Shown: positions 1 to 9,100 of the stretch, in pieces
Position numbering within the stretch: the stretch's first letter is position 1
Layout: each line of letters begins with the position of its first letter
Source of the DNA: CAKMZU01 sp965248335
Lineage (GTDB): Bacteria > Pseudomonadota > Gammaproteobacteria > Pseudomonadales > DT-91
Reading direction: 5' to 3'
Length of the DNA stretch: 64,000 bases
Assembly: GCA_965248335.1 (NCBI GenBank)
Contig: CBDFIY010000003.1
Coordinates: forward strand, 2,294,001 to 2,358,000
The notes under the pieces: model-generated
What the model was told of the DNA's origin: nothing
The model's database searches: none
Seen by the model: only the letters and a program-made list of their open reading frames with translations
Translations under genes and position numbers: made by a program

Positions 1-639
1 AAAAACTTGCACTGGAATTGCGTCATAAGCAAGCAAGAGACAGTAGAGAAAGTGATCGTTTGAAGGTCGTTTTGTTGCGGTCGGAAGGCTGGTCGACAAG
101 AATGATCGCTCAGGCATTAAGAAAAGATGAGTCCACGATTGTTCGGCATCTTAATGATTACCTAAATGATGAAAAGTTATTATCAACCAATGGCGGCTCC
201 AAAGGTTACCTAGATAACGAGCAATCTCAGTTGCTGGTTACTCATTTGTCAGGAAAAATATATACCCAAGTGAGCCAAATTGGTCATTATATTAAAACAA
301 CTTGGGGTGTGCAGTTTAGTGTTTCAGGGCTAACCCAGTGGTTACACCAAAAGGGTTTCAGCTATAAAAAGCCTAAAGGCATTCCACATAAGTTTGATGT
401 TGAAAAACAAGCGCAATTTATTGAAAAGTATGAAGCGCTAAAAGCTGAGCTATCAGAGGGTGAAGCCTTACTGTTCATGGACGCAGTTCATCCAACTCAA
501 GCAACAAAAATCACATCGGGATGGATCAAAACGGGTGTCGATAAACCCATAGAGACCACGGGAAGTCGGACACGGCTCAATATAATAGGTGCTATCGAAC
601 TCACCCATATAGAAGAAGCTATTATTGGCCAATATGACA

Positions 640-649
640 CCGTTAATGG
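640..649. repeat. Target-site duplication, left copy
   Basis: The ten bases CCGTTAATGG sit just outside the left end of the ISAs1-type element and recur at 1905-1914. The intact IS630-type copy has this sequence once at the matching place, which shows that it is the duplicated target. Confidence 0.95.
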
Positions 650-1904
650 CAGGGCAATCGCGCTATAAGGCCGTTGACAAAACTGATAAAAGAAAGTTTT
701 CATCCCAACCAGCCTTCAGTCGCTTACCGCGAACGCTCTCTTTAGAAGACTCCATTTTCAGCATGTTCAATGCTAAATGCCTTATGACGGCCATATTTTC
801 AGCGGCAAAACCTTCTCTGATTCTTGATTCATCTTCTTTAAAAATCACATCTAAAGTCCAGTGAAGATTGTTTTCAATAGCCCAGTGAGAGCGTACTGCT
901 TTTGCAAACAATGCTGCGCTAGACTCGATAGAGCATATGAAATATCGCCGCTCAATAGATGTTTCCCCCGTACTGATAACAGTCCTTTCAGATTCAACAA
1001 CGCCGATTGTTTTTAAACCTTCCCAATCCTCTTTACAAGACAGCCAGTCAATGTCATTAGTAATCCAGTACCGTTTTGTTTCAATGCGTCCATGCCCTTT
1101 TTCCACGGTTTCAAAATGATCAGACTGAGCACGCTTAAACCCCTCATCAATCAGCGCATCTAGATACCGGCTAACGTCATATAAAAGGTTTCCGTGATTA
1201 CCTTTCAGTGATAGAACGTAGTCTGCCTGTGCTTGCCTGATTGCCTTCGCAATCGCTTTTTGGCAACCCATTGCATCGATAGTCACGATACTTCCTTCAA
1301 GGTTAAGCAACTTTATCAACTCAGGAATAGCGGTTATCTCGTTAGATTTTTCATCAACCTTTATCTGACCAAGAACCGTATGATTAGCTGCACGAAAGGC
1401 ACTTACCATATGGATTGCACCTTTCTTGTCGCCTGACGTAAATGAGCGCCTCAGTGTTTTTCCGTCAATGGCAACAATGTCGCTACTGCTAAGCTTATTA
1501 AAGGACTGAACCCACGAAATGAAACCGGATTGCAACTGTTTGGGATCAAGCATCGATAAAACATTGCCTATTGTGTCATGTGAGGGAATGCCATTTGGGA
1601 GGTTCATAACCTTACGAAGAAACGCCTCTTTGGCTTTCCCAAATCTTTCTATGTCGACAAAGCTATCTGCCCCGCAAATAACGGCTAATACTGAGAGCAA
1701 TAAAATATCCATCAACTCATGACGCTTGTTCGCTGTTTCTATTCTTGGATCAGATAGGTTTTCAAAGTGATCTGTAAAATTTGTACTCATTACGTCATTC
1801 ATAATCATGTAAAAAATACATTTAATGACGCTTATTTTTCTTCATAGTTCACAAATTCGTCGATCTTGCTGCGAACTTGCTATGTTCATAGCGCGATAGC
1901 CCTG
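650..1904 (-). mobile_element. ISAs1-family insertion sequence, complete
   Basis: The element is 1255 bp with terminal inverted repeats CAGGGCAATCGCGCTAT (left) and CAGGGCTATCGCGCTAT (right, complement), one mismatch in 17. It is flanked by perfect 10-bp direct repeats. The CAGGGC ends and the duplication length fit the ISAs1 family. Its single gene lies on the minus strand and is open over its whole length, so the element may still be active. Confidence 0.95.
663..1808 (-). CDS. ISAs1-family DDE transposase
   Basis: The 381-residue product is the usual length for the family. It has the N-terminal DDE_Tnp_1-associated region (FENLSDPRIETANKRH, AVICGADSFVDIERF). Its catalytic motifs are IVAIDGKTLRRS (first Asp), IVTIDAMGCQKAIA (second Asp) and HWAIENNLHWTLDVIFKEDE (Glu). 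The ATG at 1808 is followed in frame by a second Met a few codons on (MIMNDVMSTNF), so the exact start is open. The gene fills the element between its terminal repeats. It would catalyse cut-and-paste movement of the element. Confidence 0.95.
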   Translation of the reverse strand: MIMNDVMSTNFTDHFENLSDPRIETANKRHELMDILLLSVLAVICGADSFVDIERFGKAKEAFLRKVMNLPNGIPSHDTIGNVLSMLDPKQLQSGFISWVQSFNKLSSSDIVAIDGKTLRRSFTSGDKKGAIHMVSAFRAANHTVLGQIKVDEKSNEITAIPELIKLLNLEGSIVTIDAMGCQKAIAKAIRQAQADYVLSLKGNHGNLLYDVSRYLDALIDEGFKRAQSDHFETVEKGHGRIETKRYWITNDIDWLSCKEDWEGLKTIGVVESERTVISTGETSIERRYFICSIESSAALFAKAVRSHWAIENNLHWTLDVIFKEDESRIREGFAAENMAVIRHLALNMLKMESSKESVRGKRLKAGWDENFLLSVLSTAL

Positions 1905-1914
1905 CCGTTAATGG
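1905..1914. repeat. Target-site duplication, right copy
   Basis: The ten bases CCGTTAATGG repeat the sequence at 640-649. After them the interrupted IS630-type transposase gene continues with CGATTC, as in the intact copy. Confidence 0.95.
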
Positions 1915-2311
1915 CGATTCGATTATTGAATTTTTCCATAAAATACGAGCACATTATAGTGAGAAGACAGTGCATTTAGTTTTAGATGGAGCTGGCTATC
2001 ATAAATCCAAGGCTGTCCTGAGCGCTGCGGACAAGTTAGGCATTAAACTTCACACCTTGCCACCATACAGCCCAAATCTAAACCCCATAGAGCGGCTGTG
2101 GAAGGTGATGAACGAAAAAGTCAGGAATAACCAGTACTTTTCCACGGCAAAGGATTTTAAAAATAAAATTAGCGAGTTTTTTGAAAAAATACTACCTGAA
2201 ATTGGCGCTGATTTAGGCAGTAGAATTAATGATAATTTCCAACAGCTAAATCGCGCACATTGAAGTCAGTTGGGTATAGTACCTGGTCGGGCTAAGTGGA
2301 TAGCCCTTGTA

Positions 2312-2401
2312 TATACCGATCACATTTGAAGATGCAAGAAGGCGGCAAGCGAGCGAACCCCCATCAGCTTACAGTCAGCATCCTCAAGGGTGATCGGTAT
2401 A
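2312..2401. repeat. Palindromic MITE-like element, copy A (short form)
   Basis: The element is 90 bp and starts TATACCGATCAC and ends GTGATCGGTATA, a terminal inverted repeat. The inner part contains GATGCAAGAAGGCGGCAAGCG, shared with the copies at 4159, 47678, 60600 and 63254. It lacks the GTGATTGGGGTGAGCGAGCGCGG segment of the full copies. It lies only 33 bp beyond the end of the interrupted IS630-type element. The 2402-2544 stretch after it shows no gene. Confidence 0.85.
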
Positions 2402-2544
2402 TGTAGCAGAAATGAAGGATATACTATCTAACTATTACTTTATCCTGTTGATTTTAAAAGAAAGAGTCATATTTCTTTTAAGTAAACTGAGTGTCATAGG
2501 TAATCAAGCAGTTCTTCGGTCTAATCATTGTAAAACCCGCAACA

Positions 2545-4034
2545 CTACATCATCGAAAAAACACCAGCATCAATTTTCACAGAAAAACCAATATGCGTTC
2601 CCTCTTGGAAGGCTGCCAACAACCAAGGCTCTTGGCTATAAGCGACAGACCTAACATCACTTTCATTCTCGGCAATGATCACGACACGTTCAGGGCAATT
2701 TTTTTTAAATAATACTGTAGAGGCAATGATCCTAGCCTCCCCGCTGAATGCACTATCAAGCATTTTTTTATTTTGTACGCTTTGAACTGCGTCAGTAACA
2801 TCTTGATAATTAAAGCGTTGATAGTCGCGACTATATAAAAATAACCCTTGTTTTGTATTCATTCCGGAGATATTTGATATCAAAGCGTTAGATTTATCTT
2901 TCTTAAGCATCAACGATAAAGTTTTCACCGTAGCCTGCAATACATAATTATTTAACGGGCCACCTGAAAATGGCATTCCACCTGTTGTTGTCAGATCTGA
3001 TCGTTTAGAAAAACCCAATGCATCAGCAAAAGACAAAACGCCGACAGGAAAGCATGAATACAACTCAACTAAATCAATTTCATCGGGTGTTACACCGGCC
3101 AATTTATACAATGCATTGCCTGCTATTTCAGCGCCTGGACATCTCGCTAAATGTTCACGCTCAGACACTGCAAGCATTTGATTAGATGCCGTTGCTGCGA
3201 CAGGAAATATCCAATGCTTAGCATCCACACCTAACGCAACAGCTTGTTTTGTTGAGCAAATCAAAATCGCTGATGCTTGATCTACATTCCAGCTACTGTT
3301 ATGTCGCTTAGTATAAGGAAATGCTAGCATCGGATTTTTATCGCTGGCATATTGTATATCATCACACGCAATGGCCTGCTGCCTCCATGCATCGGGGTTA
3401 TTCTCAGCCACTAGGCTAAATTCATGGTAGCGTTTTGCAATCGCGGCTCTGTGCTCACTCAATCGAATAGATTGCTGATCTTGGTAAGCCGAATCCATTA
3501 ACGCGTAATAGCCTACCGGCATACCCAAACCTGCGTCTGTTTCTGCCGAGAGCCATAGCTCCTGTTCTGGCTCAACTAGCCGGTCAGGTAAAGATTGATG
3601 TTCACGATTAGGCAAATCGATGTTATGTATATTCGCCATTAGATCACGATATTTGGCTTCACCGCCTGTCACCAAACAAAATGACTTATTCCCTGTTTGA
3701 ATATCTAAGCAAGCCTGGCTGATTAGGTCCTGTTGCAGAACGCCGATTTGTTGAAATGTCGTTGATGCGTTCTTTGCCCCTACAGCCTCTTTAATTATGG
3801 CTGCGGGATTATTAAATCCCCACATACCTTGGCAAACAGCAATAGAATCGATTTGCGATAACGCGTCGAGTGATAATTGACCACTTGTAGCTTTAAGAGC
3901 AGCCTGAATCATCAAGCCTACAGCATCATGACCGTCAGCAAGAGTATCAGGCGATTCAATTCTTTGATTTACAGCTGTAGATGCAATAATAACAGGTGTT
4001 GTGTTATTAATTGGGGGGGGCTAAGTCTACTCAT
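2545..4034 (-). pseudogene. SCP2-type thiolase-like acetyl-CoA acetyltransferase, start out of frame at a G8 tract
   Basis: The continuous frame from the ATG at 3915 gives 456 residues of a thiolase-superfamily protein. Family-like motifs are LVTGGEAKYRDL, VELYSCFPVGVLSFADALGF and TTGGMPFSGGPLNNY, followed by a C-terminal extension ending in GTHIGFSVKIDAGVF. Coding sequence clearly continues upstream (TPVIIASTAVNQRIES, then DTLADGHDAVG), as expected for the thiolase N-terminus. A stop codon then meets the frame at the run of eight C on the coding strand. One added C joins this to an ATG at 4034 and gives MSRLSPPPINNTTP. The gene is therefore off in this sequence, decayed, phase-variable, or misread at the homopolymer. 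A role beside the PUFA genes is possible but not shown. Confidence 0.75.
4013..4020. repeat. Homopolymer G8 at the start of the thiolase-like gene
   Basis: Eight G on the plus strand lie six codons inside the likely start of the thiolase-like gene. The gene frame needs nine (or six) to connect with the ATG at 4034. Such tracts are prone both to slipped-strand mispairing and to sequencing error. Confidence 0.9.
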
Positions 4035-4158
4035 GTGCTAAAGGCTAAATGATTATTAGATATTGGATTTTTAATCACATTTTATTATAAGTGCGATTCA
4101 AATAATACCTAATTCATCAGATGTACTTCACTGCATTTTTCGATCTAACGTTACCCCT

Positions 4159-4286
4159 TATACCCATCGGAATTGGAGATGCAAGAAGGCGGCAAGTGAG
4201 CGAATCCCCATGAGCTTACAGCCCGCAAGTGATTGGGGTGAGCGAGCGCGGTCAACGCCTTTGCATCGTCAAGGGTGATCGGTATA
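4159..4286. repeat. Palindromic MITE-like element, copy B (full form)
   Basis: The element is 128 bp. It starts TATACCCATCGGAATTGGAG and ends AAGGGTGATCGGTATA, so its ends are imperfect inverted repeats with TA at both borders. It sits in the 540-bp space between the thiolase-like gene and pfaD. The rest of that space (4035-4158 and 4287-4573) holds no gene that I can support. Confidence 0.9.
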
Positions 4287-4573
4287 TATTTCCGTTAAGA
4301 TAAATGCGCCTTCTAATTACCAATATCGGTTTTCATACTGCCATGCATTGATTGACCTCCATGCCAACCTCATCTTTTGATTAAGAAAGATCATGCCAAT
4401 ATAAAGAATATCAACACCTGAAAAGCAAATTAAGCATGCGTTCAGTTCGATATAGCCTAAAAAGCTTAACGTTGAACCTTGTTTGGGGAGCCACACGCCA
4501 CTCATAATCATTTAGAGGTTATGCATTATCAGAACTCTGACTTCATACATCCGTCAAAACAACCTTGTTTTAC

Positions 4574-6166
4574 TTAACCCGGTAAATATTGCCTCAACTG
4601 GTCATCAACCTGTACACCCTGTACTTTAAGCATATTAATACGCTGTAAGTAGGCTGTGCCTGTTAAAAGCTGTAATGCCACATCAGCAACATGACGTTTT
4701 TTATAGTCATTGAGGTACGTCGATTTAACCCAGCGGTTAAACGCACCCAAACTTGGGCCAGCCCATATCTGGTAATCCATTTCACGCCCTGATTCGCCAA
4801 TATTAGACCAGCGTGAAGATAGTCCGAGGTACCAGCGAAAAATCAATGCCATTTTACGTTTTGGGTTGGTTTGTGCGCGCTTGAGCATATCGGGGTCGCG
4901 TGCTTCGAAAAACGCTTGCGTGGCTTGCCAAACATTTTCTAACGACTGCCTGAAGATTTGCTTTTCTACTTTTTCCCGCTCAGCTGTGGGTATAGCATCG
5001 ATACTTTCGTACTGCATATACAGGTCGTAGAGCTTTTGTGCGCGCATCGCAAACATCGTTCCACGCTTCAGCACTTGCAATTTAACACCCATCTCAAACA
5101 TATCAGCAGCAGGAGCCATAATCACATCAGCCATATCCGCTTCGGCGAGCAGTTTTCGCGTATGCTCGGAAGCACCCGCTTCCACACAGGCTTGATTGAT
5201 GCTGCCTGTAACAATATAAGCAGCGCCCATCGTAAAGGCAGCCAAAGCTGACTCAGGCGTACCGATGCCACCGCCCACACCCACGCGAATCGGCACAGGG
5301 TATTGTCGCTCAGCCTGAATTTCATCGCGTAGTTGTAAAATTGAAGGGAATAAAGTGACCAAGGGACGATTATCCGTATGCCCGCCGGAATCGGCTTCTG
5401 CGGTGATATCATCAGCCATAGGTACACGGCGTGCTAATTCGGCTTGTTTGTCAGTAATACGACCATCGGCTAATAATTTCTGCAAAAACTTTTCAGCGGC
5501 AGGTTCCATAAATCGTCGTCCGACTTCAATGCGGGAAACTTTGCCTATGACTTTATTACCAATGATGATATTGCCGTTTACATCCTCACTCAATCCAGCC
5601 GCTCGGTAATGAACAATGTGCTCGGTTAAATCAAGATAGGCAGACGCTTCAACCGTATTAACACCCATTTTAAGTAGGCGTTCGACGCCGCCTTTCTCAA
5701 GCGCGGGTTCTTGTGGTGAGTGAATTAAATTAACGGCAAAAGGGCCATCGGGTAAAGCGGCTTGAATCTTCGCTATAGACTGCTCAATAACATCCGGTAC
5801 AAGCCCTGCCGCACCAAAAGAGGCTAAAATACCCACTTTTCCCAAAGCAATGACCATTTCTACAGAGGCAATCGCATTGGCCATAGCCCCAGCATGATAA
5901 GCATACTTCACCTGATGATGAGCAAGAAAAGCAGGATCACCTAAAGCACTGATCGGTAAAGCCGGCACAAAAGCTTGCACTGCCTCGCCAACATCTTGCG
6001 CGAGCTGTCGAGTCACACCCAAACCTTGCTGTGTCTGTGCAAAGTACAAAGGCGTATCAAATGCCATCAAGGCAGCACGAATCGAAGCTGAGGAAACACC
6101 TAACGTATCTGATGAAACGTCTGCAGGCCAAGATGAAACCGTTTTTGTTAATGATAATGTTGTCAT
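4574..6166 (-). CDS. pfaD: PfaD, FMN-dependent enoyl reductase of the PUFA synthase
   Basis: The 530-residue product is the usual PfaD length. It belongs to the 2-nitropropane dioxygenase-like FMN flavoprotein family and reduces trans-2-enoyl groups on the PUFA synthase. An N-terminal segment of about 85 residues precedes the TIM barrel. Barrel features include KVGILASFGAAGLVPDVIE, GPFAVNLIHSPQEPALE, VEASAYLDLTEHIVHYRAAG, the flavin-binding PIRVGVGGGIGTPESALAAF and AAYIVTGSINQACVEAG. A C-terminal tail with SLGAFNRWVKSTYL is typical of PfaD. It is the last gene of the pfaABCD series, 12 bp after pfaC, and probably shares its transcript. No clear terminator is visible downstream, only a weak AT-rich inverted repeat near 4555-4570. 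Confidence 0.95.
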   Translation of the reverse strand: MTTLSLTKTVSSWPADVSSDTLGVSSASIRAALMAFDTPLYFAQTQQGLGVTRQLAQDVGEAVQAFVPALPISALGDPAFLAHHQVKYAYHAGAMANAIASVEMVIALGKVGILASFGAAGLVPDVIEQSIAKIQAALPDGPFAVNLIHSPQEPALEKGGVERLLKMGVNTVEASAYLDLTEHIVHYRAAGLSEDVNGNIIIGNKVIGKVSRIEVGRRFMEPAAEKFLQKLLADGRITDKQAELARRVPMADDITAEADSGGHTDNRPLVTLFPSILQLRDEIQAERQYPVPIRVGVGGGIGTPESALAAFTMGAAYIVTGSINQACVEAGASEHTRKLLAEADMADVIMAPAADMFEMGVKLQVLKRGTMFAMRAQKLYDLYMQYESIDAIPTAEREKVEKQIFRQSLENVWQATQAFFEARDPDMLKRAQTNPKRKMALIFRWYLGLSSRWSNIGESGREMDYQIWAGPSLGAFNRWVKSTYLNDYKKRHVADVALQLLTGTAYLQRINMLKVQGVQVDDQLRQYLPG

Positions 6167-6178
6167 ATTGCTAATCCC

Positions 6179-9100
6179 CTAATCCGCTTCTTCAATCGCT
6201 AGCGCGATATCGAAAACCTGATAAATCCGTAAGTTATCCTTCGATAGGTTGGCATCACCCAAAATAACGACTTGACCATCAATGCGTTCTACCGATTTGA
6301 TGTGCACATCGACACTCATGGTGCGATTAGTCGGTGTAATCTGTCCACGATACTTCCATTTGACGGTGGTGAGCGGTGCCACAAAGCGTGGATTTTTAAA
6401 TTCAGCGCCCAAATCTTGCTCTAAAGCGAACACTTTAAGTAGCTCAACCATAGCCTCTACGCCCAAAGAGCCGGGCATCACAGGGTCTTGGTGAAAATGG
6501 TAACGGAAAAACCAATCCGAAGGGTCAATGGTACGCTCACCTAATAGATAGCCTTTTCCAAATTCACCGCCCTCTTTAACCACAGTTACCTGATCGAGAA
6601 AATTCAATTGTCCTTGGCATAAGCGATAATGCGGCTGGCTTGCCGAGACTTGATAAAATGGTTGAGACTGATCTTGTAAATCAATGATTTTTTTATCAAA
6701 TCCGGATTTATTCGCAAACCACGGTTGCGTTAATTCGCCGTTATCAATGCCTAATTGATTGGTCAGTGCCTCGTTAGAAAAATAGCCAAAAACAGCAGTA
6801 CCGCGATAGAACGTTTCTCCATCAGCTGAAAGATCAAAACTAAAGCTTTGAATAATACTACCGCCCGCCATGCTGGTGGAGAGCATTTTTGAATCGTTAA
6901 CGATGGTTTTACCACGCAGGTCGATATCTTTTATTAATTCACCTGTGCCATCAAGATTCCTGAAAAACAGGTCTTTTTCAGGGTACACCAAGGTCGTGCC
7001 CATGTAGCCCGAGATGAAACCATTCGGCTGCAAAGCAATTTCCATCATCACGGAATAAGGCATGTAATCTGGATAGGTATTTTTGCTGAAATACCACGCA
7101 TCATCAGGCACTTGATAATGCGCCAAACAACTGGAGGGTTTCTTTAAGTCATGACGTTTACCCTCAACAGCAACCACTTCAGTAACCAGCTGTAAGTCGC
7201 CGCAAGGTGTTCTAGGGGGGATACGCCCATGATAAACAGCGTATTCATCACCAAAACATTTTGCAATGTCGCCTGTGGCAAATTCAAACAGATGCCACGG
7301 TGTAAACGGCAAGCTATCGGGTGTGTTATTTTGTCCTGCGGCAATGGGTGCTTCGACATGCTTAATGGGTTTAACACCTTTAACCATAGGTGCAGCTCCA
7401 TCCGTTTCTACCCACATCAAAGGCGCCTGTAGGTTTTTAAACGGTTGCTTGCCTGTTTCATCCTTTTGCACTGATTCATTGACTGCCAAAGGTGTGTGCG
7501 AGGCTTTCTCATCAACATTCAGCCCAACCAACTGACGCGCATAAGGCGAATCCTCTGCTTGCTCTTTGATTTGTACCGCTAGATTTTTAAAATCGACCAC
7601 CACCTTGCCATCCAAAATAATATCGATATTGGCATGAATGATCGGGTTCGGTGTCATCGAAATTTTGGTGACTTCCAATCGATAAAATAAATCATTCGAT
7701 TGCGGTGTAACCTGACCACGGCAACGTACTTTCTGCGAAGCACCGTGCACCGGCTGAAAACGCGCATTCCTCATATCTTTGTGCATACCTAGCCACAACA
7801 TAAAAAACATCGCTAGCTGACCACAGCCTTCAGACATCAATGACCCTGCCATCACCGGATCATCTTTAAAATGACAAGGGAAATACCAATGGTGAGGTTC
7901 TAGACGTTTTCGCCCGATCAGTACACCTAAACCCCAATGCCCACCGGTAGGATCAATACTTTGCACCTCTTCGATCATCAAGAATTTTTCAGAAGAGAAC
8001 TTCAACGAAGGGTTCTTCGCGCCTTGATCATAGTTCGCACCAAAACAACCACTGATATCACCTTGCACCAGTTTCATCATATCTTGGTAACTGTACTGGG
8101 TTTTCGTGTTAGCAATAAACGGGGTAAACGTCTGTTTCTGGGCATTCGCTAACTCGGCTTTATCTTCCTCAGTATGAATAACGCCCTTACCTTCGGATAA
8201 TTCTTCATCAGTAAAGAAACCTGCGCAGCCGCCACGCATGATCAGTACTTTTTTACCTTCGACATAACAATCGTAATGGAAGAAGAACAACAACTGCTCG
8301 CCGTTTCTCGCATAACTATCAATGTGAATTTCATAGCGAAGTGTTTGCCCACCAAAAGCAATGTCCTCTAAAAAGGTGAGTTCGCAATCCAGTAAGCGAT
8401 AAACCCTTTCGCCTTTAGATTTAAAATCAATACCGATATAAGAAATCAACATCAAATCGCACTGACCAGATTCAACCGAGACAGACCAAGGAATTTGCCC
8501 GTCCACCAAAAATGGCGCATCCACGGGAATATCGTATTCGGTTGCCATATACGATGGTTTATATTCGTTAACCGTTGCATCCAGATCAGTCACTCGTGTC
8601 ACCAATAAATAATCCGATGTAGGTAATCTCACTCTGCGAGAATACTGATCAATTACCCGGTATTCTTCACCGAACACATTACCGATATCACCTTCGGCAA
8701 ACTCGACTAGCGCAGCTTGGTCAAAGATAACCTGCTTAGGTTGAGTAAACCGTTCGGTAAGTACCAAATCGCCTGTGGACGCGGGCGAACTAAACGTAAC
8801 GGTGGTATTTCGTGGCGTGGTGCCGCCTACCAAGGTGTTTTCTCGTATGCCGCCGGTCAACGCTTGTGAGATTTGTCGCTGTGCATCCAGCCTAATAGTT
8901 AAAAATGTTTGATGTGTTTTGATTTGTTGTTGCTTAAGCTTTTCAAACAAAGGGAAAACCTCTGAGGTTGAAGACGTTGATAACGGTTTATCATGTGGTT
9001 TTGGCACCTTTGTCGCCTTAGTTTCAGATATAACATTCGTTTCAGGTAAAGGGCTCGTTTCAGTTTGCACATCAGGCAACAACTGTTTAAGTCGATGTTT

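Larger units (their letters stand above)
3..2263 (+). pseudogene. IS630-type transposase, split by an ISAs1-type insertion
   Basis: The reading frame is already open at base 3 and matches the intact transposase at 59021-60046 from about its residue 12. The first part runs to the insertion point at about 649. The second part resumes after 1914 and ends at 2263. The two parts are in one frame once 1265 bp (insert plus duplicated target) are removed. The N-terminal part has the helix-turn-helix region and the first catalytic Asp (LFMDAVHPTQ). The second part has the second Asp (LVLDGAGYHK) and the Glu (NPIERLWKVMNE) of the DDE triad. No functional protein is expected. Confidence 0.9.
1..2278 (+). 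mobile_element. IS630-type element, copy 1, left end off the window, interrupted
   Basis: This is a second copy of the intact element at 59006-60104. Its right end reads GAAGTCAGTTGGGTATA and stops at 2278, matching the transposase-distal end of that copy. The left terminal repeat lies before base 1. Removing the ISAs1-type insert (650-1904) and one 10-bp target copy leaves about 1.01 kb, so roughly 85 bp should lie outside the window. The element is dead as it stands because its transposase gene is split. IS630/Tc1-mariner elements insert at TA, and both ends here carry TATA-type termini. Confidence 0.85.

Noticed and set aside
4317..4511. 64-residue frame on the minus strand between copy B and pfaD
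   Set aside because: It has no ribosome site and no family resemblance, and its composition looks accidental.
4555..4572. Inverted repeat AAAACAAGGTTGTTTT after pfaD as a terminator
   Set aside because: The loop is too small and the stem AT-only, with no following T-run on the minus strand.
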